From Actinomycetota bacterium (GTDB lineage Bacteria; Actinomycetota; Actinomycetes; Streptosporangiales; Streptosporangiaceae), in NCBI GenBank assembly GCA_003140115.1, contig PLIQ01000131.1, positions 10,820 through 16,536 of the forward strand: a stretch of DNA of 5,717 bases, in the 5' to 3' direction. How positions within the stretch are numbered: position 1 is the stretch's first letter; every line of letters begins with the position of its first letter. Of the stretch, positions 5,543 through 5,717 are shown piece after piece. Below the pieces are notes generated by a model, which was not told where the DNA came from, searched no databases, and saw only the letters and a list, made by a program, of their open reading frames with translations. Both the position numbers and the translations under genes were made by a program.

Positions 5543-5717
5543 TCAGCTGGGACTGGCGACCGGAAGCCCGGCGCCGGCGGCCGCGGCGAGCAGGCGCTCG
5601 TCGTAGGCGACGAACGCGGTCAGGTCCCGCTTGAGCGCGAGCGCGGCCGCCAGGTGAATCGCGTGGGCCGCACACAAGGTCTGCGGCGGCAGCGTGGCCG
5701 AGTTGTCGAGCACGTCG
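5543..5717 (-). CDS. VapC-like PIN-domain ribonuclease toxin, C-terminal fragment (5'-partial)
   Basis: VapC toxins are Mg2+-dependent PIN-domain RNases, usually held inactive by a VapB antitoxin encoded just upstream. Only the last 57 residues are present; the gene continues off the right edge, where any vapB would lie. The visible part has the PIN C-terminal pattern: LPPQTLCAAHAIHLAAAL (9-26), then LTAFVAYDERLLAAA (32-46) and GLPVASPS before TGA at 5545-5543. The YD (38-39) matches the late conserved acidic residue. The motif normally read as L-R-x-L-D-A-I-H-L-A is here L-C-A-A-H-A-I-H-L-A, so a usually metal-binding Asp is His (codon CAC, one base from GAC). The protein may therefore be impaired or inactive as a nuclease. 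The family call relies on this short but characteristic segment. A 184-base gap separates it from the decarboxylase gene, and no functional link is evident. Confidence 0.8.
   Translation of the reverse strand, partial: DVLDNSATLPPQTLCAAHAIHLAAALALKRDLTAFVAYDERLLAAAAGAGLPVASPS

Noticed and set aside
2503..5634. A very long open plus-strand frame (1043 residues) opposite the decarboxylase gene.
   Set aside because: It is antisense to a gene with a complete set of conserved PLP-enzyme motifs. Its product is rich in Arg, His, Gln, Val and Pro with no recognisable domain. Long shadow frames are expected opposite GC-rich genes.

Overview
The base composition is strongly GC-rich, roughly 70% judged by eye. 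Third codon positions are dominated by G/C, and GTG starts follow clear Shine-Dalgarno (SD) sequences. Together with the gene families present, this points to a high-GC actinobacterial chromosome (Actinomycetota); I cannot name the genus. No RNA gene, CRISPR array, insertion sequence or prophage gene was seen.

Layout from left to right. (1) Positions 1-705, plus strand: the 3' part of a MarR-family regulator whose start is outside the window. Recognisable protein ends near position 321, but no in-frame stop appears until 703, so the reading frame runs 357 bases antisense into the next gene. (2) Positions 349-2203, minus strand: a two-gene operon. A short ECF-type sigma factor comes first, followed by a single-pass membrane protein with an extracytoplasmic Asp-box (BNR/Ycf48-like) beta-propeller. 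The two reading frames overlap by 8 bases (ATGCCTGA). (3) Positions 2204-2598: a 395-base non-coding interval with a perfect 8-8-8 inverted repeat just upstream of the sigma-factor SD, a second large nested inverted repeat, and an unusual T7 tract. (4) Positions 2599-5358, minus strand: a 919-residue PLP-dependent Orn/Lys/Arg decarboxylase of the long actinobacterial type. (5) Positions 5359-5542: the decarboxylase leader, with a candidate operator/promoter and a polypyrimidine repeat block. (6) Positions 5543-5717, minus strand: the C-terminal end of a VapC-like PIN-domain toxin running off the right edge, with His where the family normally has a catalytic Asp.

How the genes may work together. 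The sigma factor and membrane propeller probably form a signalling pair, with the propeller protein as membrane sensor or anti-sigma-like partner; this is inferred from gene order, translational coupling and topology. The decarboxylase has its own leader and is probably a separate unit. Nothing in the sequence ties the MarR fragment or the VapC fragment to the other genes. I see no clearly new multigene system. The least ordinary items are the propeller-type sigma partner, the MarR gene with no stop at its expected end, the inverted repeats around the sigma promoter region, and the altered VapC active site.
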